A stretch of DNA of 64,000 nt from UBA1268 sp002694955 (GCA_028066355.1 JALCBP010000002.1:1-64000), one strand, 5' to 3'. Shown: positions 8,461 through 17,143, counted from the first letter of the stretch. Notes: a model not told the origin generated them from the sequence alone. A program made the numbers and translations.

Positions 8461-8784
8461 CTACCGACTGGCCTCTAATGCCTTATAGAGGACACGCACC
8501 TTTTTCTTACCATAGTTCTTAAGAAACTTGGCTCGTGCGCGCTTCGTCTCAAGCACTCCGGCAGACTTCCAAAATGCGATCATCGCTCGGACAAATATGA
8601 GCGGTTTACCCAAAGCATCAGCAACAGACTGCTCAGTTCGTCCAACCGCATACCGCTCAACACGACGAGCTGTTTCTAGTAACTGACGTAGCCGCATATC
8701 ATCAAGATCAGCAAGCGCCTTCCTGGCCTTCATTTTCAGACGAGGTGAAGACGACACAGGCTTCTTTTGCAAATGGTTCATCAC
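8461..8784 (-). CDS. Small basic protein of unknown function with a helix-turn-helix-like segment
   Basis: A 107-residue, lysine- and arginine-rich protein that I do not recognise. It is predicted to be almost all helical: a leading helix ALADLDDMRLRQLLETARRV, then VGRTEQSVADALGKPLIFVR, whose spacing resembles a helix-turn-helix, and a basic tail ending KKVRVLYKALEASR. It has no signal peptide or membrane segment. Nucleic-acid binding is plausible from charge and helix pattern but unproved. Flanking non-coding stretches of 223 and 390 bases suggest a monocistronic unit. Two adjacent ATG codons start the frame. Confidence 0.6.
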   Translation of the reverse strand: MMNHLQKKPVSSSPRLKMKARKALADLDDMRLRQLLETARRVERYAVGRTEQSVADALGKPLIFVRAMIAFWKSAGVLETKRARAKFLKNYGKKKVRVLYKALEASR

Positions 8785-9174
8785 AATCTCAATCGGTCTA
8801 AGTCCACAAACGTGTTTTTCTCGATGAAGTTATTGGCTGTCATCACCTTGACAAAATCCATCGGAATTTACTGCAACGTGATCTCACTTCCGACACATTT
8901 GGAGTCATGTGAGGGTTGACTTCATAAGAAACTTCAACGCAACTGAAGACCTAGTACGCAACAAAACATTCTTTTGTTCGAAGCCCCATAAACCAAGTGC
9001 TTTTGGGGCGAAAACAAACGGTGCCACATAAACCGCTGAACCAAGAACCATGATCAACGTAGTGGTCCGGGGCATAAAGAAGACAAATGACATATCACGC
9101 AGACATCTGCATCATTCAAGCCGAAGGCAAGAGTGAATTTCATTACCTGTAACCACCAAACCAGTGATGCTTCG
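8785..9174. other. Intergenic region, nothing convincing
   Basis: These 390 bases lie between the repeat protein to the right and the small basic protein to the left, both on the minus strand. Two short open frames (about 60 codons) lack a ribosome binding site and any recognisable feature. No strong hairpin or tRNA was seen. It presumably contains the promoter of the small basic protein gene. Confidence 0.5.
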
Positions 9175-9855
9175 CTAAAAGGAAGCCCAGACATCTCCGA
9201 CTCTTTCCCACGAGCGATCCGATCTTCCCATGATCTCACGTGCCTTCGTCGTCAAACCTTCTTCACAAATACTTAGTTTCTTGCCTCGCCATTGCACCAG
9301 TATTCGCATAACCTCCTCGTCAATTATCCCGACCCCATAGAGACCTAAACATTCCCCACGAAACATCGCAAGTTCCTCAGCCACTTCTTTATCAATGTTT
9401 ATCAAACCATCAAGGAATAACGCATACCCATTGAACTCGGCCAACTCAGCCGCTGTTTTTTTGTTGACAGCAGTTAACCCATTGAGCACAAGAGCTCGTC
9501 CTTCGAATGCGGATAGTTTGTGTGCAACTCTCGGCATAACAGTAGTGAGCCCGTTGAGGGACAGCACGAAACCAGAAAACTGGGCGAGTTCATGGGCCGT
9601 GTCTTCGCCAACCGAAGAAAGGCCATTTAATATCAGTCCAGCATGCGGGGCTTTTGCCAACTCTTCCGCTGTCTCAGCGTCAATTGATGAAACATGAGGC
9701 AATATTAAATTCGTTGCTCCATCTTCACTCTCTGCTACAAGACGACTCGCACGAGTTGCCGTTAACGCTTCAAGCTCATACTCTTGCCCAAAGACTATAA
9801 AATTCATGCAAGCTAACCCTGCTACTAGGATTACACGAATTTTTGCCATCAGCAT
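9175..9855 (-). CDS. Exported leucine-rich-like repeat protein
   Basis: A 226-residue protein from the ATG at 9855, preceded by GGAGGG four bases upstream; the ATG at 9849 is also possible. Residues 1-24 form a signal peptide (IRVILVAGLACMNFIVFG, then QEYE). The mature part is about six tandem repeats of 24-25 residues with the pattern G-x-x-L-x-L-N-G-L-x-x-(V/I)-x-x-x-x-A-x-x-L-A-x-F, for example LNGLTTVMPRVAHKLSAF. This is the short repeat type abundant in planctomycete secreted proteins and related to that in the 5120-6319 gene. The last repeat departs from the pattern, and a short basic C-terminus follows. No catalytic motif is seen; binding or adhesion in the periplasm or outside the cell is inferred. 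Confidence 0.75.
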   Translation of the reverse strand: MLMAKIRVILVAGLACMNFIVFGQEYELEALTATRASRLVAESEDGATNLILPHVSSIDAETAEELAKAPHAGLILNGLSSVGEDTAHELAQFSGFVLSLNGLTTVMPRVAHKLSAFEGRALVLNGLTAVNKKTAAELAEFNGYALFLDGLINIDKEVAEELAMFRGECLGLYGVGIIDEEVMRILVQWRGKKLSICEEGLTTKAREIMGRSDRSWERVGDVWASF

Positions 9856-10403
9856 TTTCCCTCCAACTTCTTGCATCAGATTGAGATGAGCACGCAACTG
9901 CACAAGCAGATTATTATATTTCCGGATGGCTCCTGCGGGAACACCACGCCAGTCGCTGACACACCACCGATTCTTCTTGAAAACATATTGCTCGACCAAC
10001 CGAAGAATTTAAGATTTTTTACGACTGCTATCTTTCGTCCAAACCAGCACATTACCTCGATCTCCGTACATCGTGGCACACAACAAGTATTGCTAGATTT
10101 TCCTTATAGTGTGACGGATTGGCGTTGGTTGCACACGACTGGTAGCACTCACACCACTGACTCAATAACACTGCCCAGTCTGAAAAAGTACGGTTCGCTT
10201 CCAATCCCCAAAATAATCGCACCTTAAGAGAGCCAACTAGAAGCCTCCTTAACCCTAAAGGCTGGCCTCAACCCACGCCCTCTAAAGCAACAAAAACACA
10301 CGATTAATCAACTTTTTCCAGCATTCCATAAATATGGCAACTGTAAAAATATTTGGCCACGCCTATCATTCTTTCAGATTCATGACAATAAAAAGGTTGA
10401 ACC
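9856..10403. other. Long intergenic region left of the microprotein candidate
   Basis: These 548 bases begin at the start of the exported repeat protein and should hold its promoter. Open frames of 118 codons (plus, 9871-10227) and 67 codons (minus, 9876-10079) overlap each other; neither has a ribosome binding site or a known motif, so I do not call them. The stretch 10300-10400 is AT-rich and may include the promoter of the microprotein at 10404. Confidence 0.45.
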
Positions 10404-10484
10404 ATGTGTGTTGCGTGTGTTGCTCTTATTGCTGCGACTATTTTCTTTATAGTCGCTTTGGTATTTAACCCTCTTAAGAACTAA
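10404..10484 (+). CDS. Candidate 26-residue single-span membrane microprotein
   Basis: ATG at 10404, TAA at 10482-10484. The product starts MCVACVALIAATIFFIVALV and ends FNPLKN: one uninterrupted hydrophobic helix of about 20 residues followed by a short tail with a single lysine at the end. An AAAAGG ribosome binding site lies seven bases upstream, good spacing. It is alone in a 950-base region that is otherwise empty. Small single-span proteins of this kind often modulate membrane transporters or sensors, but nothing here tells which. It could be chance, since the frame is short. The strong Shine-Dalgarno-like site plus pure membrane-helix composition is the evidence for it. Confidence 0.45.
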   Translation: MCVACVALIAATIFFIVALVFNPLKN

Positions 10485-10810
10485 ACAGATTCCTTAGCAA
10501 CCATTGCGATGGCCAAATTACGGCTGATCATAGTCGCATTGCAGGGAATTCCCGTCCAATTTCAGGCAAATTCGGCTGACCGAGTCAAGTGTCGCCAACA
10601 CCAACCGGATTACGAATACAAATACCAGCATTAAGTTGAAATCAATTTGACTGAATCACTTTGCAGACAAGATTACTATCCCTTGAGCCCCTCAAAAATC
10701 TTGAATTAAATGCCTCAACCTAATTGAGTTCACATCTTGTTTGTTCTCAAGAGGTCATACTCAGTAATTGATAATCAAAAACGTTCCGTACTACGAAAAC
10801 ATGAAATGAC
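10485..10810. other. Intergenic region, nothing convincing
   Basis: These 326 bases lie between the microprotein candidate and the convergently read beta-helix gene. A 41-codon frame starting near 10510 has no ribosome binding site. No hairpin with a T-run was seen for either flanking gene. Confidence 0.45.
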
Positions 10811-13180
10811 TCATTCAGTCGTGGTGAACGTCCAAATCGGTGAGCGAGTTGCCGTGCCTGACTCCGTTACCGCACGCACCTGCCAATAATACGTTGTATT
10901 CCTCAAAAGCTTGGGTGGCTTAACAATATTTGTTCCTGTACCGTTCAAAGATGCAATCACTGCTAGCTCAGTAGGTTTTTCTCCAAAAAGAACGATATGC
11001 TCTTCTGCTTGATAGGCCTCGAGGAACATAAGATCTGTATTAAGTGGAACACTTTTACCGCCGTTTTTGGGCACAGGCATTGTTGCAGTGGTTTCCAAAC
11101 GTCCTGGAATCCAATATCGCGAATCCCCGTACTCATAGGCACCAATATCAGGCGCCGAGCCAACATATTTCTGTCCAGGAAAATTGGCGACCATGCTGGG
11201 TAATTCATTTTTGTTTACCGGTGCACCGGCATCAATGAGTGGAGAGTTTGCTTTTGGACGGAAATCGTAGTTGGCTGGATCCCGGAGATATTTCCACGCC
11301 GCCCCTTTCTCTGAAAAATTATGGTCGTTCTTCCCCGGTAATACGGTTGCTACAGGCATCGTGCTACCATCAGATCGCTTCCACCAGGGTCTTGGCTCAT
11401 CTTCCAAATGAAATGACCGACTACGCAGGGTTCCCAGATTATTTCGAATCAGGCTTTCAGCATTGCTATAGATCTCATGCATCACCATGAAGCCCTGAAT
11501 TGACATTGTCACTGGTTCGCTGAACACATCAGGGTAGTGATTATTGTTCAGAACGGTATTGTTCAAAATGAGATGCCGATCTCCTTTCACCTCATTATCT
11601 GTCGTATTCCAGGTGACATTATTCATATAAACGCCGTCACCGAATAGCTGACCGTCTTGACGACGAATACCCGACCCATGGTAATCAAATCGCATACCCT
11701 GTCGATTGCAATCATGGGCCCAGTTGTGTGACACAAGCACCTTATGGTGTTTGGTGGTTCCCACATTCAAAGCGGATCCATCATGTTGAAGGTTACTCAT
11801 ATCCGACAAATGATTGTATTGCATAGTGACTCCTTCACCGACCGCGCGAAGCCCTTCAGAGTTCCCACAGCGAGTGATCGTATTCCGTCGAAAAATTCCG
11901 TCTTTTCCAATCATGACAGCACCAGAACCTCCGTTAGAATTCACCTCCCACTCAATGTCACTAAACAGACAATTCTCTACCACCATTCCCTCGCTGCCCA
12001 GATAAACCGGCGAGTTGCACCAACGCAGAATATTATTCGCAAAGACATTTCGTTTTCCGCCAAAAAAACTTGGCATGACATTGCCATTCGATGATGGGTT
12101 CCAGGCAGCAACAAATTGAAAGTCACCGTGGACGAACTTATGTGTCGCTGGATAGTGAAAGCGGCAATCACTTAGTGATACGCCATCGCACTCTTTGAGC
12201 CAGAACCCAGATGCATGAAAATTTAGTCCAGAAATTTCAATGCCTGAGCAATGGTCCAAGTCGACACCAAAGTCTCGGATCCGCCCTCGAAGATCCATTA
12301 AATTGGGGTCTTTGCCTGCTGGCGGCATGTAATAAACAGTTTTGGAAGCAAAATCAAACCACCACTCATTTGGGCGATCTAATGCCGCGAGCCCCAGAAT
12401 GTGATACGCGGAAAACTTTTGCACCTGGTCCTTCGGAAGCCCTTGAGTGTCGTACGAAAAATGGTCTTGGCCAATTCCATGGTCGGTAATCCGACGTGCC
12501 CATGTCCGCCAGTGTCCTATGTTCAGTACGGCGACACAGCCTGTAAAGTCTTTGCCAGTCTCTACCAGTGATTCTGGTTGATCTTGAAAACTGATTTTTG
12601 GATCCACTTGATAACGACTATCACCCTCACGAAATCCTGGCGTTTCAGGACGATGAAAACAATCGTCATAGATCAAACCAAAACGTGTCTTACCAACCCA
12701 CCTATTTTTATGTTTATCCCAGCCACCATCTGAACTCCGCATGCATCGCATCATCCGCCAGATTGATCCGTCTTCAAAACTTGCGTTTGGCCATCGAGCA
12801 ACGTAGACCAACGCATCGTCATGGAATAATTGATAGGGCTCAAAATCCAACACCTGCTTCCATACTCCATTGCCATGTGGAACCCATGCTTTTGGCATCT
12901 CCTTCGTACCATCAATAACTGCCAAAGCCCCATCCATCGGAAGAATCCGTAGGTTCTTTTTCTTGGAAAGCTTTAATGACTCTTCGTATCGACCTTCGCC
13001 GAACCAGAGCGTATCGCCGGCCTCAACACGAGCCAACGCTTCCTGCAGAGTTCTAAAAGGTTTACTTCGACTACCATCGCCGGACTCAGATGACATTGGC
13101 GAGACGTATACGTCCACAGCTAACAACACACGTGGGCCGAACAAGCCAACAAAGGCAAGAAACAGCGTAATGAATCGCAT
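10811..13180 (-). CDS. Secreted right-handed parallel beta-helix protein with C-terminal Fn3-like domain
   Basis: From the ATG at 13180 the product has 789 residues. It opens with a signal peptide (FITLFLAFVGLFGPRVLLA) and then VDVYVSPMSSESGDGSRSKP with FRTLQEALARVEAGDTLWFG, the standard entry of DUF1565-type beta-helix proteins and polysaccharide lyases. The central region has many N-rich turns (for example GKRNVFANNILRWCNSPVYL) typical of parallel beta-helix coils. The last 90 residues, with NTTYYWQVRAVTESGTATRS, resemble a fibronectin type III domain. Such proteins often bind or cleave polysaccharides; no specific catalytic set was identified. The frame stays open to an ATG at 13417, adding 79 residues before the signal peptide; I prefer the inner start because the outer one buries the signal peptide. 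Confidence 0.82.
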   Translation of the reverse strand: MRFITLFLAFVGLFGPRVLLAVDVYVSPMSSESGDGSRSKPFRTLQEALARVEAGDTLWFGEGRYEESLKLSKKKNLRILPMDGALAVIDGTKEMPKAWVPHGNGVWKQVLDFEPYQLFHDDALVYVARWPNASFEDGSIWRMMRCMRSSDGGWDKHKNRWVGKTRFGLIYDDCFHRPETPGFREGDSRYQVDPKISFQDQPESLVETGKDFTGCVAVLNIGHWRTWARRITDHGIGQDHFSYDTQGLPKDQVQKFSAYHILGLAALDRPNEWWFDFASKTVYYMPPAGKDPNLMDLRGRIRDFGVDLDHCSGIEISGLNFHASGFWLKECDGVSLSDCRFHYPATHKFVHGDFQFVAAWNPSSNGNVMPSFFGGKRNVFANNILRWCNSPVYLGSEGMVVENCLFSDIEWEVNSNGGSGAVMIGKDGIFRRNTITRCGNSEGLRAVGEGVTMQYNHLSDMSNLQHDGSALNVGTTKHHKVLVSHNWAHDCNRQGMRFDYHGSGIRRQDGQLFGDGVYMNNVTWNTTDNEVKGDRHLILNNTVLNNNHYPDVFSEPVTMSIQGFMVMHEIYSNAESLIRNNLGTLRSRSFHLEDEPRPWWKRSDGSTMPVATVLPGKNDHNFSEKGAAWKYLRDPANYDFRPKANSPLIDAGAPVNKNELPSMVANFPGQKYVGSAPDIGAYEYGDSRYWIPGRLETTATMPVPKNGGKSVPLNTDLMFLEAYQAEEHIVLFGEKPTELAVIASLNGTGTNIVKPPKLLRNTTYYWQVRAVTESGTATRSPIWTFTTTE

Positions 13181-13861
13181 TATTTGTTTGCTCAAAGTTT
13201 TGCTCAGCCAATTCTTAGATAACCATTTGCATTTCAAACCAGCGTATTTGAAGAGCCTACCAAATCTAGAATTCAATAACTGTTGACGGAACGACGGCAA
13301 TTCTAGATTTTCTAGGAAAATCAAGACTAAGTAATTTAAAAACCCTCGAACATCCCTTCGTCGCGTGACAGGAAACTTTTCCGCCTGCCTGAGAAACGTC
13401 GCCATTTGAAAAGCCATCGTTTGCGTGCTTCAGATAGCTACGTTTCACCACTGCAAAACCGCTACCTAGTAGCTCCTAGTGAATCATTAACCAAATATCT
13501 TTCAAACATTCCTGCCACTGATACATCCACAAATAAACTACTCCACTGAAACTCCAGGACGAATATCCTCAGAGTGAACCATAGAAAACCTTAACACTCA
13601 CATTGATTGATTCTGCTCAGTGGTGGACTTATTGCGATCGCCACCACCCAAAAATAAAACCAAACACCACACGCACTCACATTTTTGCAAAGAAGATAAT
13701 ACGTGAAAGTTTATCTATCATGAAACGAGTAGCAGAAACATCTTATTCGAAAACAACAACATGACGGCCAGCCTGAATAAGTGACAGGCGCTGAAGTGAA
13801 CAAGAGAAACTTGTGTACTGGTTGTTGAGTTCTCTGCTACCCCCCAGCTCTCGACATCAAT
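13181..13861. other. Intergenic region upstream of the beta-helix gene
   Basis: Bases 13181-13417 are an open in-frame upstream extension of the beta-helix gene, probably leader. The remaining 440 bases contain a hairpin GTGGTGG / CCACCAC (13620-13626 with 13641-13647, loop of 14 bases) without a T-run on either side. Nothing else is supported. Confidence 0.45.
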
Positions 13862-14146
13862 TTAAGCCTCAGTTGAAGAACTTGGAGGATCAAAGGCGGG
13901 ACTCGTTTGTGAATTTTCCTCATCATCAAATTGGCTCGAAAGCCTTCGTGAGCCATTATAAGCCTGTCCGTTCTGGCCTTTTATCTCACCAGTTACATCG
14001 AGATCACGTGAGATATTTGACCACTGGCGCCGTAGTTCAGACAAACTCTTTCCAACCTTGAGACCGACATCTGGCAGTTGTTTTCCGTACAGCATAACGG
14101 CGATAACACCGATCACCATTAATTCAAGGGGGCCAAGACCAAACAT
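13862..14146 (-). CDS. TatA/TatB-family twin-arginine translocase component (second copy)
   Basis: A 94-residue protein from the ATG at 14146, preceded by GGTGAGAAA. It starts MFGLGPLELMVIGVIAVMLY, a short membrane helix led by the FGLGPxEL signature, then GKQLPDVGLKVGKSLSELRR, the amphipathic helix of the TatA/B family. The tail is acidic and disordered. TatA forms the protein-conducting pore for folded proteins with twin-arginine signals, and TatB helps receive them. The family alone does not decide between A and B. It lies 90 bases after a second TatA gene on the same strand. An upstream in-frame extension of 21 codons is disregarded because the family starts exactly at MFGLG. Confidence 0.85.
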   Translation of the reverse strand: MFGLGPLELMVIGVIAVMLYGKQLPDVGLKVGKSLSELRRQWSNISRDLDVTGEIKGQNGQAYNGSRRLSSQFDDEENSQTSPAFDPPSSSTEA

Positions 14147-14236
14147 TTTCTCACCAGTGAATGTGTCGCCTGAATACTTGTTTCCAACTATGAACTGAAG
14201 TTGGTGCACTACACATCAAGTCTTCCCGTAGCTTAA

Positions 14237-14434
14237 TTATTCCTGAGAACTTGGTGCATCCGATGTCTGGCCATTCGTCTGGCTTATACGATCTTCCTCG
14301 GATGAATTAAGCCCTCTTTTCAATTCAACAATACCTTCACCAAGCGATCGCATAACACGGGGCAATCGAGTACCGAATAGCAGAAGCACGATCCCCGCAA
14401 CGATGATTAATTCTGTTGGTCCAAGGCCGAACAT
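14237..14434 (-). CDS. tatA: Twin-arginine translocase subunit TatA
   Basis: A 65-residue protein beginning MFGLGPTELIIVAGIVLLLF and continuing GTRLPRVMRSLGEGIVELKR. It has the FGLGPTEL entry, one membrane helix, the glycine hinge and the amphipathic helix of TatA, followed by a short polar tail. TatA oligomerises at the cytoplasmic membrane to export folded proteins. It precedes a divergent TatA/TatB paralogue by about 90 bases; the two probably form an operon and could supply the A and B roles. No tatC is in the window. The first codon is fixed by the family N-terminus. Confidence 0.92.
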   Translation of the reverse strand: MFGLGPTELIIVAGIVLLLFGTRLPRVMRSLGEGIVELKRGLNSSEEDRISQTNGQTSDAPSSQE

Positions 14435-14683
14435 ATGAGGAACCTTTCCTTATCCGCCGGGGCCTGTCCACATCACACTGTGGTTACTTGACGGAAAAAT
14501 GACGACAAAATAATTCAGAGCTATAAAACACCGGACTTAAGAATAATAACTTACGGAGTTTCAAGGTCAAATCACAGCCCGTTCAACCGTAAAATCTTCA
14601 CTCCGATCAAGACACTACCTCTTTACATGTTCACACGCTGCTAAATACCCGATAAGCCTGATTTATTTTTTTATAAAGAAAAA

Positions 14684-14712
14684 GCCCCCACCGTAACGGT
14701 CACGGTGGGGGC
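14684..14712 (-). terminator. Rho-independent terminator of the gene at 14772-15353
   Basis: A perfect 11-base inverted repeat, GCCCCCACCGT (14684-14694) and ACGGTGGGGGC (14702-14712), with a seven-base loop. On the minus strand it is followed by TTTTTCTTTATAAAAAAAT, a good T-rich tract. It lies 59 bases after the stop codon of the minus-strand gene. This is the clearest intrinsic terminator in the window. Confidence 0.92.
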
Positions 14713-14771
14713 ACGCACGAGTTCTGGCAGTGGCTCACTAAGGATGAACCTAATAGCAATTTTGTTAGGAA

Positions 14772-15353
14772 TTAAAAATTAGCATCAACACCGGGATCAA
14801 CATCACCGACCATGTGCAGGTGGTCATGATCGATATAGACGACTTCTTGACAGTCTTCATCAATGAGCGTGTGAGGCACTGGCCACCCGACGCGTTTTAC
14901 TTCCTGAAAGTAAACAGTGCATTTATAATGAGCATGATGCAACTGAGCAGGACCAACTAGTGGATAGTGCCTCGGCGGATCAATATAATCTGATATTTTG
15001 TGCTTGGTGATTCGCACATTATTCCGTTGGGTTTCATACAAAAAAGGCCATGGCCCTTGTACGGGTCGAGCTTTCTCAAGTGCTCTCATAACCTCATCAT
15101 CACTAGGTTCATCAAGAGCTTCACATGGCCCACCTGGCGGTATCGGGCCAAGAACAGGTGCTCTTTCGTAACGCTCATAGTTCCAGAACTGATCTTCTTT
15201 TTGTTTCTGAATACCGACTGGCACAGGAACTGGAACGGCAAGCGGACCGAGATTCGGGCCTTGTGCGGTCAACCAGAAACAACCTGTTTGAGTCAATGAT
15301 ACTGGGGTTAAAAACAGCGATAAAACTAGAAGCCTTGATAGGGTTTTCATCAA
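14772..15353 (-). CDS. Exported protein of unknown function, possible lipoprotein
   Basis: A 193-residue protein with a signal peptide (TLSRLLVLSLFLTPVSLTQ) followed by T-G-C at residues 23-25. A cysteine directly after glycine at the signal end suggests a lipoprotein, although the preceding residues do not make a canonical lipobox. The mature part is proline-rich (PLAVPVPVPVG) and ends in an aspartate/histidine-rich stretch (YIDHDHLHMVGDVDPG). No family is recognised. The gene is monocistronic, with its own terminator downstream at 14684-14712 and a 222-base upstream gap that contains the terminator of the preceding BON gene. Confidence 0.7.
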   Translation of the reverse strand: MMKTLSRLLVLSLFLTPVSLTQTGCFWLTAQGPNLGPLAVPVPVPVGIQKQKEDQFWNYERYERAPVLGPIPPGGPCEALDEPSDDEVMRALEKARPVQGPWPFLYETQRNNVRITKHKISDYIDPPRHYPLVGPAQLHHAHYKCTVYFQEVKRVGWPVPHTLIDEDCQEVVYIDHDHLHMVGDVDPGVDANF

Positions 15354-15475
15354 AATATCCTCGTGCGTAATGTGGAAATAACATCACTAACGGTTCTATC
15401 GACTTTGCGCCCCTGGCAACTTGCGTTCTGTTTTCGGTTTTTATTGATTGCAGCGACAAATGGTGCCAAAAAAAA

Positions 15476-15503
15476 GCCTGCCCAGGTGGATACCCGGGCA
15501 GGC
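15476..15503 (-). terminator. Rho-independent terminator of the BON-domain gene
   Basis: Inverted repeat GCCTGCCC (15476-15483) and GGGCAGGC (15496-15503); inner GGT/ACC bases can extend the stem. On the minus strand it is followed by eight T (the A-run at 15468-15475). It lies 72 bases past the stop codon of the BON-domain gene. Confidence 0.9.
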
Positions 15504-15575
15504 CATTTGGAAGTGCACTCAAAAGGGTGCAACAGAAGAACGATGAGACGAGCCAAATGACTCGGTATATACCGC

Positions 15576-16553
15576 TTATCGGTGATGGCTGTGAACGTGT
15601 CGCTCATCGAAGTCCACGTACCACCACCCATCATCCCATTCAAGCGATACTCTGCGCCAACCAAGCGGCACCTGTGGGTAGGGGTAAAATGGTCCGATAT
15701 ATGGCCATGCTGCAGGTGAATACTGAGTTGGATACTGCAGAGCAGCGTAGTTTGGGTAGGACGCATAGCTTGGCCAGGCATAGTTTGGCATGTTTGGGCC
15801 ATCGCCTCTCATCGGGATTGGCGGAGCACCAACACCAGCGGCCCCCATCGGCCGAGGAGCCCCAGCAGTCATACCTGGCACCCTGGTCGGCATTCCAACT
15901 GGTGGAGCACTCGCCTCAGTTGGAACCTCAGCCGACCCCTCATAGAAACGCATGGACCCAGGAACAACCTGTTCCCCACCGATCATTTCCTGACGTGACA
16001 TGGATCGCATTCCGACCGGCTGAACCGCCGAAGGCGACGACATCCGGATAGGACGCGGAGTCGCTGCTATTTGCGCCGGTGCGGCAGCACGGGCAGGCTC
16101 TGTGCGAATCACGCCCTCGTTTGCCCAGGCTACCTGCTGAGCCTCACTCGATGCAGGCTCTGCATTCGACGCCTTCGTCAACTTCTGTACTGGCGCTGCC
16201 TGTTGACGAGGCCGCCGAACGCCAGCGTCTTTCCAAGCACGACTTGGCAAAGCCAGATTTGATTGCATGCCAGACGACTGAGACGCGACCGAGAGCCGGT
16301 TTACAACGCGCTCAACGCCCGCTGTTGACTCAGCAAGACCAACTGCCGCGGCAATATTTTTGGCATCGGAAACCTCACCCTCAAGCCAAACAGTTCCCTG
16401 CTTTGCTCGGACCTTCACACGGTAGCCGTCCAATGAGCCGGAGTCTCGCAGACGAACTGCAACACTCTGGGCAATATCTTCGGCATGCGTGAACCCTGCC
16501 AAACTGGCAACAGCAATCATCACCACAAAGCAGGCAAATTTTCTTATCAACAT
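15576..16553 (-). CDS. Exported BON-domain protein with proline/methionine-rich tail
   Basis: A 325-residue protein. The start is set at the ATG at 16553 because an excellent AAGGAGGG lies six bases before it and a signal peptide follows at once (FACFVVMIAVASLAGFTHA). Residues about 24-92 are a BON domain (VRLRDSGSLDGYRVKVRAKQ, then GTVWLEGEVSDAKNIAAAVG), a small fold that binds phospholipids or bridges envelope layers. The rest is a low-complexity region rich in P, A, M and Q, ending in a tyrosine/proline/tryptophan-rich stretch (AWPYIGPFYPYPQVPLGWRR) and a histidine cluster (HVHSHHR). It is probably periplasmic or outer-membrane associated. An intrinsic terminator follows at 15476-15503. 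The open frame extends upstream to 16799 but that part has no start signals. Confidence 0.82.
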   Translation of the reverse strand: MLIRKFACFVVMIAVASLAGFTHAEDIAQSVAVRLRDSGSLDGYRVKVRAKQGTVWLEGEVSDAKNIAAAVGLAESTAGVERVVNRLSVASQSSGMQSNLALPSRAWKDAGVRRPRQQAAPVQKLTKASNAEPASSEAQQVAWANEGVIRTEPARAAAPAQIAATPRPIRMSSPSAVQPVGMRSMSRQEMIGGEQVVPGSMRFYEGSAEVPTEASAPPVGMPTRVPGMTAGAPRPMGAAGVGAPPIPMRGDGPNMPNYAWPSYASYPNYAALQYPTQYSPAAWPYIGPFYPYPQVPLGWRRVSLEWDDGWWYVDFDERHVHSHHR

Positions 16554-16758
16554 TGCGAACCCTCCTTGCAAATTTAAGACCGGCATGACAGCAGCACACT
16601 GATGGCATCCGGCAACACTTCCGTACCTATTGTTTCGGCAGCGGGTGGTACCGGAAAGGAGTTTTTTTCCGGTTCTGAGGAAAAAACACAGAAGCGAAAA
16701 AGGGACGAGGCAAGCCAGAGAAGCACGGAGGGCAGGGCAGGACCGTAAGGCACGGCAG

Positions 16759-17043
16759 TCAGGTGGGCGAGCGGCGGTGAGGTAACTCAATAATGACAAT
16801 CATTGTCATCAGAGTAAGCGTAACAGCGCTGGTTGTTGCTATTCCTGGCCCAAGTTTTAGCGTCAGCCCACATATTGCTCCGATCAGCCCCAATGCCAAA
16901 AGACACGACCACTGACCGGTCCGCTCATAAGGTGTGCCTTGAGTGAAACGTGTCGCACCAGCTACAAGAAGACCAATCAACTGCAACAGACCAACAAGGC
17001 AAAACAAAGGGTTGGCAGCAGTTGCAGCGAAGCAGAAAAACAT
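16759..17043 (-). CDS. Small integral membrane protein of unknown function
   Basis: From the ATG at 17043 (AAAGG ten bases upstream) the product has 94 residues and about three membrane segments: ANPLFCLVGLLQLIGLLVAG, CLLALGLIGAICGLTLKL and TSAVTLTLMTMIVIIEL, with a short basic tail. No family is recognised. It lies 100 bases after the thioredoxin-fold gene on the same strand. The longer frame up to 17115 adds 24 mostly polar residues with no ribosome binding site. Confidence 0.6.
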   Translation of the reverse strand: MFFCFAATAANPLFCLVGLLQLIGLLVAGATRFTQGTPYERTGQWSCLLALGLIGAICGLTLKLGPGIATTSAVTLTLMTMIVIIELPHRRSPT

Positions 17044-17143
17044 TTGGGAACCTTTGAAAGAAGTTTTTATAGTTCTTTCGACAGTAACGAACTTTTCAAA
17101 AGGACACCAGATCAAGTGAATAAGAAAATCACGTGTTTGGTTT

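Noticed and set aside
8905..9239. Two overlapping minus-strand frames of about 60 codons
   Set aside because: Neither has a ribosome binding site; one starts inside the end of the repeat-protein gene and overlaps the other.
9871..10227. 118-codon plus-strand frame upstream of the exported repeat protein
   Set aside because: No ribosome binding site, no known motif, and it overlaps another frame and the likely promoter of the neighbouring gene. It remains a remote possibility.
10510..10632. 41-codon frame beginning M-A-K-L-R-L
   Set aside because: It has no ribosome binding site and no clear hydrophobic helix or domain; kept out in favour of the better microprotein candidate at 10404.
13620..13647. 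Hairpin GTGGTGG / CCACCAC
   Set aside because: The loop is 14 bases and no T-run follows on either strand; it is not adjacent to a gene end.
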